From contig NZ_VWSF01000005.1 in the NCBI RefSeq assembly GCF_008629685.1, positions 1 to 64,000 of the forward strand: a DNA stretch of 64,000 nt, given 5' to 3'. Position numbers and translations under genes: made by a program. The notes beneath the pieces were generated by a model, which did no database searches, had not been told where the DNA came from, and was given only the letters and a program-made list of their open reading frames with translations. Source of the stretch: Adhaeribacter rhizoryzae (lineage in GTDB: Bacteria; Bacteroidota; Bacteroidia; Cytophagales; Hymenobacteraceae). Below, in pieces: positions 27,972 through 36,004 of this stretch (the stretch's first letter is position 1; every line of letters begins with the position of its first letter).

Positions 27972-28577
27972 ATGATAAACGAACAATTAAGATATTCAGG
28001 ACTACCAGCCGCTCATCAATGGTACATGACTGACTTTTTAGTTAGATGTCCTAAGTGTGCAAATGCAGCAGAGATTACAGTTGATGATTCCTGTTTTCAG
28101 AATAATGGTAAACTGTATTGTTCAAATTGTAGCCATTTAGAATTTGCAAAGGATTTAATAAGGTATAATGTGACAATTATCCGAAACTGCGACAATTGTG
28201 GAAAGCATTTTGAGAAAGTCATTCCTAATTTAAAAGAAAAAGTTAACGAAGTTTCTCTTGCATGCCCTCATTGTGGTGTTATGCGGACATTCACAGCCAG
28301 GAATGATGCAGTCAAATTGGCTTATAAAAATTCAGGAAAGGCAATTGACCCTATATTTAAATTGGCTTTATGGTTTCAGGAGAATGTTAGAGGAAATCTG
28401 TTCTGGGCTTATAATAGACGCCATCTCCAAGAAATAAAAAATTATGTGAGTTCCAAATTGAGGGAAAGGCAAACCACCACCCATACAACAATGGTTGAGC
28501 GGTTACCAAATTTCATAAAGGAAGCAAAGAATAGGGAGGCTATTTTAAAAGCTATAGAAAAGTTAGAAAAAAGATAG
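27972..28577 (+). CDS. Zinc-ribbon protein of unknown function
   Basis: A 201-residue soluble protein with three CxxC pairs plus one: RCPKCA near 26-30, YCSNCS near 54-57, NCDNCGKHF near 74-78 and CPHCGVM near 98-101. These would form two TFIIB-like zinc ribbons. The C-terminal half is helical and basic (LRERQTTTHTT, KAIEKLEKR) and could bind nucleic acid. Codon use differs from neighbours: AGA and AGG dominate for Arg where the flanking genes prefer CGG/CGC, and the region is AT-richer, suggesting transfer. It is followed 66 bp later by an XRE regulator gene. No function can be assigned. Confidence 0.65.
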   Translation: MINEQLRYSGLPAAHQWYMTDFLVRCPKCANAAEITVDDSCFQNNGKLYCSNCSHLEFAKDLIRYNVTIIRNCDNCGKHFEKVIPNLKEKVNEVSLACPHCGVMRTFTARNDAVKLAYKNSGKAIDPIFKLALWFQENVRGNLFWAYNRRHLQEIKNYVSSKLRERQTTTHTTMVERLPNFIKEAKNREAILKAIEKLEKR

Positions 28578-28643
28578 GAAACGTTGCCTAACTTAATACG
28601 ATGCGACTAAAAATGAATATTTTACACTTAAGAGGAAAGAGCC

Positions 28644-28943
28644 ATGACAGATTATAAAGGAGTTAAAACGTTCGACGAACTGATCGAAAGGGAACACGGA
28701 AAAATTGGTACAGACAGCCTCAATAAATATGAAGAAGGCGCTCAGATGTTTATTTTAAGTGAGATGCTGAAGCAAGCCCGCAAAGAAGCAAAGATGACGC
28801 AAGAGCAGTTGGCTCAGAAAGCAGGGACTAAAAAGAGCTACATTTCCAGAATCGAAAATGCAAGAGGTGATATACAACTTTCAACCTTAATTAGAATATT
28901 TGAAAAGGATCTTAACAAGAAAATCGGCCTGACTTTCCTTTAA
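28644..28943 (+). CDS. XRE family helix-turn-helix regulator (HigA-like)
   Basis: A 99-residue protein with a helix-turn-helix at about 39-93. It contains MTQEQLAQKAGTKKSYISRIENARGD, as in Cro/C1-type repressors and HigA antitoxins. A purine-rich stretch (GAGGAAAGAG) sits just before the ATG, an unusually good Shine-Dalgarno for this phylum. No HigB-type toxin frame is found on either side, so it may be an orphan antitoxin or a local repressor. Like the zinc-ribbon gene before it, it uses AGA codons and appears accessory. Confidence 0.8.
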   Translation: MTDYKGVKTFDELIEREHGKIGTDSLNKYEEGAQMFILSEMLKQARKEAKMTQEQLAQKAGTKKSYISRIENARGDIQLSTLIRIFEKDLNKKIGLTFL

Positions 28944-29027
28944 ATTTCTCCTCTAAATAGTTGTACATTTCAGGCCTTTATTTTTCTTATTGTCCGACAG
29001 AATCAGCAATAACATCCTTCATTATAA

Positions 29028-30962
29028 ATGAATAAAATCCAGTCATTAATACTTTTAATACTTCTTTTTACAAGTACAAAGACTATAGCCCAAATTAAGT
29101 TACCACGCCTGATAAGCGACGGCATGGTTTTACAAAGAGATGCCAAAACCAAAGTTTGGGGTTGGGCTGCACCTAGCGAAAAAGTTAGTTTAAAATTCAA
29201 TAATAAACAGTACAGTACCACCGCCGATAAAGCAGGCAATTGGACCATATTATTGCCGCCCCAAGTAGCGGGCGGACCTCACGAAATGGTCTTCTCGGCC
29301 AGCAATGCTGTTACCGTAAAAGATATTCTTTTTGGCGATGTCTGGATTTGTAGCGGCCAATCGAACATGGAACTGCCCATGGCCAGGGTTAGCGACAAAT
29401 ACGCTGAAATTATAGCCAAAGCAGATAACCCTCATATTCGACAGTTTGAGGTGCAGGATAAATATAATTTTAAAGGTCCGAATAAAGATTTACAAGCCGG
29501 CCAGTGGATAAGCGTAAATGCAAAAGATATTTATAAGTTTTCGGCGGTAGCTTATTTTTTTGCCAATGATTTGTATACCAAATACAAAATTCCGATTGGT
29601 TTAATTAATTCGGCTTTGGGTGGTTCGCCTGCCGAAGCCTGGATTAGCAAAACCGCCCTGAAAAGTTTCCCGGCGCAATACCAGGAAGCTCAAAAGTTTA
29701 AAGACGATAACCTGATTGCCCAAATAGAAGAAAGTAACCGCCAGGTAAATAATAGTTGGCATACGCTTTTAAACCAAACCGATGCAGGTGTAAAGCAAAA
29801 GTGGTCTGGGGCGGTTTTGAATGATGCAGACTGGAGCCAGATGAATATTCCGGGGTATTGGGCCGATGATAAATTAGGAGCGGTAAATGGCTCGGTTTGG
29901 TTCCGGAAAGAAGTAAATGTACCTAAAACGTTAATGGGTAAACCGGCTAAACTATTGCTCGGCAGAATTGTAGATGCCGATTCAGTTTTTATAAACGGGG
30001 TTTTCGTGGGTACAACCAGTTACCAATATCCGCCCCGGAAATATCCATTGCAAAACAATATTATAAAAGAGGGTAAAAATATAATTGCAGTTCGGGTTAT
30101 TAGCCAATCGGGGAAGGGCGGGTTTGTACCGGATAAACCTTATAAACTGGTGCTAGGCCAGGACTCGCTTGATTTAACCGGACTGTGGAAATATAAACTC
30201 GGGGCTAAAATGGAGCCAGTGCCGGGGCAAACAACCGTGCGGTGGAAACCTACCGGATTATTTAATGCCATGATTGCTCCCCTCCTAAATTATAGCATAA
30301 AAGGAGTGGTTTGGTACCAGGGTGAATCTAACACCGACAATCCGGGCAATTACACCAACCTAATGAAAACCCTTATTCAGGATTGGCGGACGCGATGGAA
30401 CCAAGGAAATTTCCCTTTTATTATGGTACAGCTAGCTAATTTTATGGAAACGAGCGATAAGCCAACCGAAAGTAATTGGGCAACTTTACGCCAAGCGCAA
30501 TTAAATACCCTGGCTGTTCCGAACACCGGTTTGGCCGTAGCCATAGATGCCGGCGAATGGAACGATATTCACCCGTTAAATAAACAAACCATAGGCAAAC
30601 GCCTGGCTCTCCAAGCCATGAACCTCGCCTATAACGACAAAAAAGTAATACCATCAGGTCCAATTTTTAAATCGGTAAAACGAGAGGATAATAAACTCAT
30701 TATATCGTTTGCGCATACCGGCAGCGGTTTAGTAGCCTTGGGTAATAAAGAACTAAAGTATTTTGCGATTTCCGGGGAGGATAAAAAGTTTGTGTGGGCC
30801 AAAGCCGAAATAAAAGGCAATCAGGTATTTGTGTGGCAGGAGGGCATTGCTAATCCGGTAACCGTAAGGTATGCCTGGGCCGATAACCCTGAAGGAGCTA
30901 ACCTGTATAATACAGCGCAATTGCCGGCCTCGCCGTTCGAAGCAAGCATTAAGTCTAAATAA
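29028..30962 (+). CDS. Sialate O-acetylesterase
   Basis: A 644-residue exported SGNH-fold esterase. The signal peptide spans about 1-21 (TKTIAQ). The nucleophile Ser is in SGQSNMELPM at about residue 112, and the catalytic Asp-His pair is in WNDIHPLNKQ near 513-516. A jelly-roll insert at about 270-375 (WFRKEVNVP ... NIIAVRVIS) resembles the GH2-type sugar-binding domain common in these enzymes. It removes acetyl esters from sialic acids or related acetylated glycans in the periplasm or outside. It is not linked to a SusC/D pair here, so the natural glycan is uncertain. Confidence 0.88.
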   Translation: MNKIQSLILLILLFTSTKTIAQIKLPRLISDGMVLQRDAKTKVWGWAAPSEKVSLKFNNKQYSTTADKAGNWTILLPPQVAGGPHEMVFSASNAVTVKDILFGDVWICSGQSNMELPMARVSDKYAEIIAKADNPHIRQFEVQDKYNFKGPNKDLQAGQWISVNAKDIYKFSAVAYFFANDLYTKYKIPIGLINSALGGSPAEAWISKTALKSFPAQYQEAQKFKDDNLIAQIEESNRQVNNSWHTLLNQTDAGVKQKWSGAVLNDADWSQMNIPGYWADDKLGAVNGSVWFRKEVNVPKTLMGKPAKLLLGRIVDADSVFINGVFVGTTSYQYPPRKYPLQNNIIKEGKNIIAVRVISQSGKGGFVPDKPYKLVLGQDSLDLTGLWKYKLGAKMEPVPGQTTVRWKPTGLFNAMIAPLLNYSIKGVVWYQGESNTDNPGNYTNLMKTLIQDWRTRWNQGNFPFIMVQLANFMETSDKPTESNWATLRQAQLNTLAVPNTGLAVAIDAGEWNDIHPLNKQTIGKRLALQAMNLAYNDKKVIPSGPIFKSVKREDNKLIISFAHTGSGLVALGNKELKYFAISGEDKKFVWAKAEIKGNQVFVWQEGIANPVTVRYAWADNPEGANLYNTAQLPASPFEASIKSK

Positions 30963-31157
30963 AAGCACTATAGGTTGGGTTATTGATTAAGTAATACAGA
31001 AAAGATTCGTTGGAAATATTGATTAGAAATAGAGTTTAAGTAATTAGAGGTTTTGCTGCCGGCGAATGCTAATAAGTTGACTGCTAGGCTGTATTCTGCT
31101 GGAATATTGGAGTAGCCTGCTTATAATTCAAAAATATTTCGTAATATCAGCTACAAA

Positions 31158-31586
31158 ATGAAGGCCTGTACTGCTGAAAATTATTGCATGAAAACGGAAA
31201 AGGTTATGCAGGAAAAGAAATTTAAAACAGGACTATTGTATATAGTTCTGTTTCTGAATGTTTTTGCTTTTTCGGGTTATACAAGTGGTTCCGAAATAAA
31301 CCACCAACCGAAAACAACAATAGAGTGGGTTTCTGCAACTAGGTCTACTGCTAAACGAACGGTTTCTTACAAGAGTGCTTCTCAATTTCATACTGCAAAC
31401 ACTACCGTAGTTTTCAGCAGAACCGAATTCAGGAAAGCCTTAATTATTTATAGTAATCTTGTAAAAACTAAAATAGCCCTGCTGATTAAGCAAGCTTTTT
31501 CGCTCAGCCCACCTGTTAAATTTTTATACTTAAAAGCTATCCCGCCAAGATTAGCTGAAGACGTGCCCCATTCCCTTTTGGGATAA
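31158..31586 (+). CDS. Small exported protein of unknown function
   Basis: A frame of up to 142 residues. Internal ATG codons at 31188 and 31206 would remove residues before the probable signal peptide (KKFKTGLLYIVLFLNVFAFSGY). The mature part is short, basic and Ser/Thr-rich. It ends with a hydrophobic helix (RKALIIYSNLVKTKIALLIKQAFSL) and a tail with KAIPPRLAEDVPHS. I recognise no family. It is followed closely by another small exported protein, so the two may be co-expressed. Confidence 0.5.
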   Translation: MKACTAENYCMKTEKVMQEKKFKTGLLYIVLFLNVFAFSGYTSGSEINHQPKTTIEWVSATRSTAKRTVSYKSASQFHTANTTVVFSRTEFRKALIIYSNLVKTKIALLIKQAFSLSPPVKFLYLKAIPPRLAEDVPHSLLG

Positions 31587-31671
31587 CCACTTTCCTCGCT
31601 TATTCTATTTTAAATAATTTAAATATTAGTTGCTGCTGATACGGTGGCAACTTATCCCTATTTGTACAATC

Positions 31672-31869
31672 ATGAAAAACTTCAAAAGAATATTGAAGTT
31701 GTCGGCGGTGGTGTTGCTGATGGTGCTGGCCTCCATTGGAATGAGTTTGGCCGGACCAGTTCCTGTATCACCAAATAAAAGAAAAGAGAATGACAACGGA
31801 ATAAAAATAGAACTGGTTGAAGCAAAAGAAGAAGATGAATTTCAATCAGAGCTTAACCAAATAGGCTAG
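31672..31869 (+). CDS. Small exported protein, 65 residues
   Basis: The frame is open from 31630, but the ATG at 31672 gives a clean signal peptide (MKNFKRILKLSAVVLLMVLASIG, cleavage near SLAGP). The mature part is about 37 residues, with a GPVPVSPNKRKEN segment and then a strongly acidic tail (VEAKEEDEFQSELNQ). Small proteins with this GPVPV plus acidic tail layout occur in Hymenobacteraceae, with no known role. A strong bidirectional terminator follows. Confidence 0.55.
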   Translation: MKNFKRILKLSAVVLLMVLASIGMSLAGPVPVSPNKRKENDNGIKIELVEAKEEDEFQSELNQIG

Positions 31870-31964
31870 CAATAATTTACTTATTATTGTTGAAGATGAG
31901 TCTAAGACGCACAAAAATAAATTATTTACGTGCATTAGGCTAAGTTAATTACTTGAAAACAGGA

Positions 31965-32001
31965 AAATAAAAAAGGCCGGATTAGCCGGCCTTTTTTATT
32001 T
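31965..32001. terminator. Bidirectional terminator
   Basis: A perfect 16-bp stem (31965-31980 with 31986-32001) has an ATTAG loop and a GGCCGG core, with A and T tracts. It lies between the small exported protein and the convergent SPW-repeat gene. Confidence 0.85.
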
Positions 32002-32037
32002 AATTAAAGTTGTTTGTCTGTTTGTATTACCGTTTTA

Positions 32038-32454
32038 TTACAAACGGTTATGATGGTTACCAGTAATGTCGTTAACGGCATTGCTAACCGGGTTTCTAGA
32101 GTGTGCATAAGTTGGCACGGTACGGGTCATTAAAGAAGCAGCAACTTCCATCAGACCTAAAATTACGTGCGGCGCCCAAACGGTATCACTAAAACCAAAA
32201 ATCCAGGGTGAAGCGGCTAAGAAAAGACCAGCCAATAAATCCATGGTTAAGTGGGTACGCATCGAAATAGTTTTAATCATACCCATTTCGTAATCGGTCA
32301 TGATGGCTTGCAACAGCATGACGATACCAATTATAACAGGTACCCAGGTTTCGGCACCACCGGCATCAAAATTAAAAATCCAAGGGGAAGCTATTAATAA
32401 AACGCCCATCAGATAATCCATTATCCCATGGACCCTTGTTGAAATAAATCTCAT
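32038..32454 (-). CDS. SPW repeat membrane protein
   Basis: A 138-residue protein with four hydrophobic helices arranged as two repeats. Each repeat ends its pair with ASPWIF (LIASPWIFNFDAGG and LAASPWIFGFSD), the signature of the SPW family. These proteins are small integral membrane proteins of unknown function, often present in environmental bacteria and induced under stress. The C-terminus is a soluble tail with a run of Asn/His. It is transcribed alone on the minus strand, with a 250-bp AT-rich spacer to murI. Confidence 0.8.
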   Translation of the reverse strand: MRFISTRVHGIMDYLMGVLLIASPWIFNFDAGGAETWVPVIIGIVMLLQAIMTDYEMGMIKTISMRTHLTMDLLAGLFLAASPWIFGFSDTVWAPHVILGLMEVAASLMTRTVPTYAHSRNPVSNAVNDITGNHHNRL

Positions 32455-32677
32455 ATATTATTATCTCCTTTTTTAGTTAACAGTAATAAACTCACTGTAT
32501 GGGCTTATACGCCCTCGTTGTTCAAATAGTTAGAGTTTAATTATAAAATTTATTATAATTAACTAGCTGATAAATACTTAAATAACGAATATTGTTATTG
32601 GATTAATTATAAAAAACAATCAGTAAAAATACCGTTAGTAAAACTACGGATAAGCTAAAAACCATAATTTATTCTCT

Positions 32678-32685
32678 TAACTTTG
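32678..32685 (+). promoter_or_regulatory. Candidate -7 box (TAACTTTG) for murI
   Basis: TAACTTTGC matches TAnnTTTG and ends 19 bp before the ATG at 32705. The GTG at 32696 would leave only 10 bp, which favours the ATG. Confidence 0.45.
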
Positions 32686-32704
32686 CCCTTCAGCAGTGCA
32701 GAAA

Positions 32705-33523
32705 ATGGCAGAAACAGAACGCAAAAAACAACCTATTGGCATATTCGACAGCGGCATAGGCGGCCTTACGGTAGCCCATGCTATTACCGAATTATTGCCC
32801 CATGAACAAATATTATACTTTGGTGATACCGCGCATTTACCCTACGGCGATAAATCCACGGCGGCCATCCAGGCTTACGCGGTTAAAATCTGCGATTTGC
32901 TGGTGCGGCAAAAATGTAAGGTTATCTTAATTGCCTGCAACTCAGCTTCGGCAGCGGCTTACGATTTGGTGCGCGAATACGTAGGCAGCAAAGCCAAAGC
33001 CTTAAATGTAATTGACCCGGTAATTGCGTACGTGGGCGAACATTACCCCAACCAAACCATTGGCCTGATTGGCACCAAGCAAACGGTAAACTCTAATGTT
33101 TACCGCAAAAAAATAGACGACCTTAACCAAAATATTACTTTGCACTCGGTGGCTACGCCCTTGCTGGCTGCTATGATTGAAGAAGGGTTTTTTAATAATA
33201 ATATTAGCGAGAGCATTATTCAGGCTTATTTGTCCGATGCATCGCTGCAGGATATAGAAGCGCTTATATTGGGCTGTACACATTATCCGCTGATCAAAAA
33301 TCAGATAAGTAATTATTACCAGGGCCGGGTAGAGATTGTGGATGCTTCGCAGATTGTGGCGCAGCACGTGAAAACTTTTCTGGAAAAAGAAAACTTAGCG
33401 GCCGAAGCCTTAACAAAGGACCATACTTTTTACGTATCCGATTTTACCCGGTCCTTTGAAGCTTCTACCCGCATTTTCTTCGGGCGCGAAGTACAACTGG
33501 AACATTATCCGCTGTGGGAGTAG
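32705..33523 (+). CDS. murI: Glutamate racemase
   Basis: 272 residues from the ATG at 32705 (a GTG at 32696 would add three). It interconverts L- and D-glutamate for peptidoglycan. The two catalytic cysteines are present in ACNSASAAAYD and GCTHYPL, with the N-terminal IGIFDSGIGGLTV motif and the second-half YFGDTAHLPYG block. Cytosolic, with standard length. No other mur genes are adjacent. Confidence 0.95.
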   Translation: MAETERKKQPIGIFDSGIGGLTVAHAITELLPHEQILYFGDTAHLPYGDKSTAAIQAYAVKICDLLVRQKCKVILIACNSASAAAYDLVREYVGSKAKALNVIDPVIAYVGEHYPNQTIGLIGTKQTVNSNVYRKKIDDLNQNITLHSVATPLLAAMIEEGFFNNNISESIIQAYLSDASLQDIEALILGCTHYPLIKNQISNYYQGRVEIVDASQIVAQHVKTFLEKENLAAEALTKDHTFYVSDFTRSFEASTRIFFGREVQLEHYPLWE

Positions 33524-33692
33524 GCGATTTTTAGCTATAGAAACAATATTTTTGGCTTCCCGTGTAAATGGGTTGTAATATATTACCTGTTAAAACTGTA
33601 AAATCCATCAAAAACCTAAATATTACGGTGATATAAACGTTCTATTTAATACAAGACTGCAGCTTTCGGGCTGCACATAACCGACTGAATTT

Positions 33693-34283
33693 ATGAAAAG
33701 AAGATATTTACGGATTGGCGACTGGAAACGCAATGTGCTGATAGTAGCCACTGCTTCCTGTTTGGGCCTGACCGCTTGTGATAATGGTAACCAAACGGAG
33801 CAGGGCGCCACAGCCGATTGGTCGGGTGGACAAACTAATACCAAAGGCGTAATTACCGAACTAACCGAGGTAAGCCCCGATAAATGGCAGATAACCGATG
33901 AGCGTCCGGCTGGTGTTGGTGAAGTGGCCGCCATTGTGCGGCATTACGATGGCCAGATAGATACCCTGAAAGGCGAAGCCCTGCAACAGCAAATGCAACA
34001 ATATGCTTCGGTGCACCCTACTAACACCAACGGTTTTGGCATGATGGATGTACTTATGTGGAGCAGTATTGGGTACATGGCCGGCCGGATGATGTCGCCG
34101 AACCCTCGGTATTATGCCAACCCCAACGTAATGAACCGCACCAGCGCCTGGCGCAACGATATTTCGCAGCAACGGGGCCGGGGCGCTACTTACGGTACGG
34201 GTACCAATACCAGCCGCCGTACGGCAGCTCCAGCCGGCCGCTCCGGTGTTTTCTCCGGCCGCAGTGGTGGTTTTTATTCGTAA
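33693..34283 (+). CDS. YgiB-like (UPF0441) lipoprotein
   Basis: A 196-residue predicted lipoprotein with a basic N-terminus, a hydrophobic core and a lipobox-like LTACDNG (Cys near residue 29). The middle contains MWSSIGYMAGRMMSPNP, close to the GYMMGRLM motif of E. coli YgiB, and the C-terminus is a Ser/Gly/Arg low-complexity tail (GRSGVFSGRSGG), as in that family. In E. coli ygiB is next to ygiC, which encodes an ATP-grasp protein; here the same neighbour follows. The homology call rests on this motif, the layout and synteny. Function unknown. Confidence 0.65.
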   Translation: MKRRYLRIGDWKRNVLIVATASCLGLTACDNGNQTEQGATADWSGGQTNTKGVITELTEVSPDKWQITDERPAGVGEVAAIVRHYDGQIDTLKGEALQQQMQQYASVHPTNTNGFGMMDVLMWSSIGYMAGRMMSPNPRYYANPNVMNRTSAWRNDISQQRGRGATYGTGTNTSRRTAAPAGRSGVFSGRSGGFYS

Positions 34284-34361
34284 TGATTATTTGGTTGTTG
34301 TTGTCTTCACCTGAATATTTTTCGATGATCTAAATTTCAACCAGAAAATACTTTTACCAGC

Positions 34362-34396
34362 AAACCCGGCAGTTTAGAAATTTGCCGGGTTTTTTA
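34362..34396 (+). terminator. Rho-independent terminator after the YgiB-like gene
   Basis: AAACCCGGCA (34362-34371) pairs with 34383-34392 and is followed by a T tract. It would separate the YgiB-like gene from the downstream YgiC-like gene. Confidence 0.75.
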
Positions 34397-34409
34397 TAGC
34401 TGTTTTATT

Positions 34410-34592
34410 TAACTGCTGTTAGGCAAAAGTTTAAATAATAAAATTTTAAATAATATGGATTTAAGCAATCCATCTCTGTCATTCAGGAGGAAACTATTTG
34501 GCTGCATGCTCAATAGTTTCCTACGGAATGACACGAGTGGGTTCAAAATGCCAAAATTTAATATTTGCCGAACTTTTGCGTAACACCATTTA
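34410..34592 (+). mobile_element. Nested-palindrome MITE-like element, copy A
   Basis: About 183 bp with terminal inverted repeats of 22 bp, 19 of which match (34410-34431 and 34571-34592; outer core GTTAGGCAAAAGTT). The centre is a hairpin with 22-bp arms (34477-34498 and 34512-34533, 20 matching) and a TGGCTGCATGCTC loop. The sequence is homologous along its length to the reverse complement of 61026-61210. ATTTAA occurs at both edges (34407-34412 and 34588-34593), a possible target duplication. It encodes nothing and lies between the ygiB-like and ygiC-like genes. Confidence 0.6.
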
Positions 34593-34670
34593 ATAATTTT
34601 CCGAAACAGCTTTTAGCTTCAACTTAAAGCCTTCATACCGTCTGGCATTTTAAACCTAAAAACAAAAAAA

Positions 34671-35891
34671 GTGGCCATCTATTCTGCAGATAAAAATATT
34701 GGTTCAACCAACTGGAGTAATAAAATAAAACTGGTAAGCCACGGCGGCGATATTGCTTCGGCTTTGCACGGGTTGGGTTGGAATTGGGTACTCGAAGATG
34801 AATGCAGCAATTATTTGCCCGGCGAAGCCGTAGTGTTGCCCCAGGCCCAGGCTGATGATTTATTACGCGCGGCCGACGAGCTTTACGAAATGATGGTGGG
34901 CGTTGTGCCCGATGATTTACCCGACGATTTCCTACGCCAATTGGCAATACCAGAAAACTTGTGGGGCTTGGTGCGGCATTCCTGGAACGATGACCGGCAC
35001 TGGCATTTGTACGGCCGCTTCGACCTGGCCCAGACTACCGATGGTCCTAAACTAATAGAATTTAACGCTGATACCGCCACTGGTATTCCCGAAACAGCTG
35101 TGGTACAATGGGCCAGCTTAGCCGCCGCCGGTAAAAATGATGCTTCCCAGGCCTCTGGTTTGTACGAGGCTTTGGTAGCGCAATTTAGTCGGTGGTTAGA
35201 GAAAAATAATGATTTGGAACCGGCCTTGCTGATAACCTACATAGGCGCCAGCGCCGAAGATTATACCAATTGCGAAGTTTTGGCACAGGTTGCCCAGGAG
35301 GCAGGTTTCGATACGCATCTTTGTGCGATAGAAGAAGTAACTTTTACAGCCTTTGGCGAAGACCGCGGCATTTGGGCCCAAACCAGCACCGACGAATGGC
35401 AGCGTTTTTCGTTTGTATATAAATTATTGCCCTGGGAGCAACTGGCCTGGGAAGAACCGGAACTGATTAAAGATTTAGATATTTTACTCCGCACCCGCAA
35501 CGTCGTAATTGCCAACCCGGCTTATACCTTAATATTACAAAGCAAGGGCATGCTGGCTTATTTGTGGCAAAACTTTCCGTACCACCCCTTGCTGTTAGAA
35601 ACTTCTTTTGGTCGGCTGGGCGGTCATTACGTAACCAAACCTTTTTACGGCCGCGAAGGCCAGAACGTAGAAGTAATTCAAAGCGGCGAATCTGTTATTC
35701 GGACCGAAGGCGAATTTGCCGACCAGCCCAAAATTTACCAGCGCTATTGCCAGTTTCCGCAAGACGAAGCCGGTAATCTTTACCAAACCGGGGTGTTTTG
35801 GGCCGGTGAAGGATGTGCCATTGGGTACCGACGCGCACCCGGTATCATCAACAATACCTCCCAGTTTTTAGCGCATTTGTTGGAAGAATAA
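34671..35891 (+). CDS. YgiC-like ATP-grasp protein (glutathionylspermidine synthase family)
   Basis: A 406-residue protein starting at GTG. It matches the C-terminal synthetase-like domain of glutathionylspermidine synthase, as in E. coli YgiC/YjfC: HLYGRFDLAQTTDGPKLIEFNADTATGIPE, FVYKLLPWE, and KPFYGREGQNVEVI for ATP binding. Members are predicted carbon-nitrogen ligases acting on an unknown peptide or amine and lack the amidase half. Upstream lie the YgiB-like lipoprotein gene, a terminator and a palindromic element. The substrate is not known. Confidence 0.82.
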   Translation: MAIYSADKNIGSTNWSNKIKLVSHGGDIASALHGLGWNWVLEDECSNYLPGEAVVLPQAQADDLLRAADELYEMMVGVVPDDLPDDFLRQLAIPENLWGLVRHSWNDDRHWHLYGRFDLAQTTDGPKLIEFNADTATGIPETAVVQWASLAAAGKNDASQASGLYEALVAQFSRWLEKNNDLEPALLITYIGASAEDYTNCEVLAQVAQEAGFDTHLCAIEEVTFTAFGEDRGIWAQTSTDEWQRFSFVYKLLPWEQLAWEEPELIKDLDILLRTRNVVIANPAYTLILQSKGMLAYLWQNFPYHPLLLETSFGRLGGHYVTKPFYGREGQNVEVIQSGESVIRTEGEFADQPKIYQRYCQFPQDEAGNLYQTGVFWAGEGCAIGYRRAPGIINNTSQFLAHLLEE

Positions 35892-35976
35892 CAATAAATA
35901 TTCCTTTGCTTTTAAACAAAGCCATCATTTGGGTAAGATTATTAAGACTTATTCTATTTTATTCATCCAAATGAAA

Positions 35977-35984
35977 TAACTTTG
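35977..35984 (+). promoter_or_regulatory. Candidate -7 box (TAACTTTG) for the nuoH operon
   Basis: TAACTTTGC matches TAnnTTTG 20 bp before the nuoH ATG. No TTG is at the expected -33 spacing. Confidence 0.45.
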
Positions 35985-36004
35985 CCCCACCATTTCGGAT
36001 TATT

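Noticed and set aside
28578-28610. GCCTAAC after the zinc-ribbon gene, resembling an integron attC end
   Set aside because: No matching GTTRRRY partner or imperfect palindrome follows, and no integrase is nearby; a chance match.
28644-28943. Complete HigBA toxin-antitoxin system
   Set aside because: Only the antitoxin-like regulator is present; neither neighbour resembles a HigB/RelE toxin.
34410-34592. Interpretation of element A as an integron attC site
   Set aside because: The GTTAGGC and GCGTAAC ends are in the reverse order to attC (RYYYAAC first, GTTRRRY last) and the inner structure differs.
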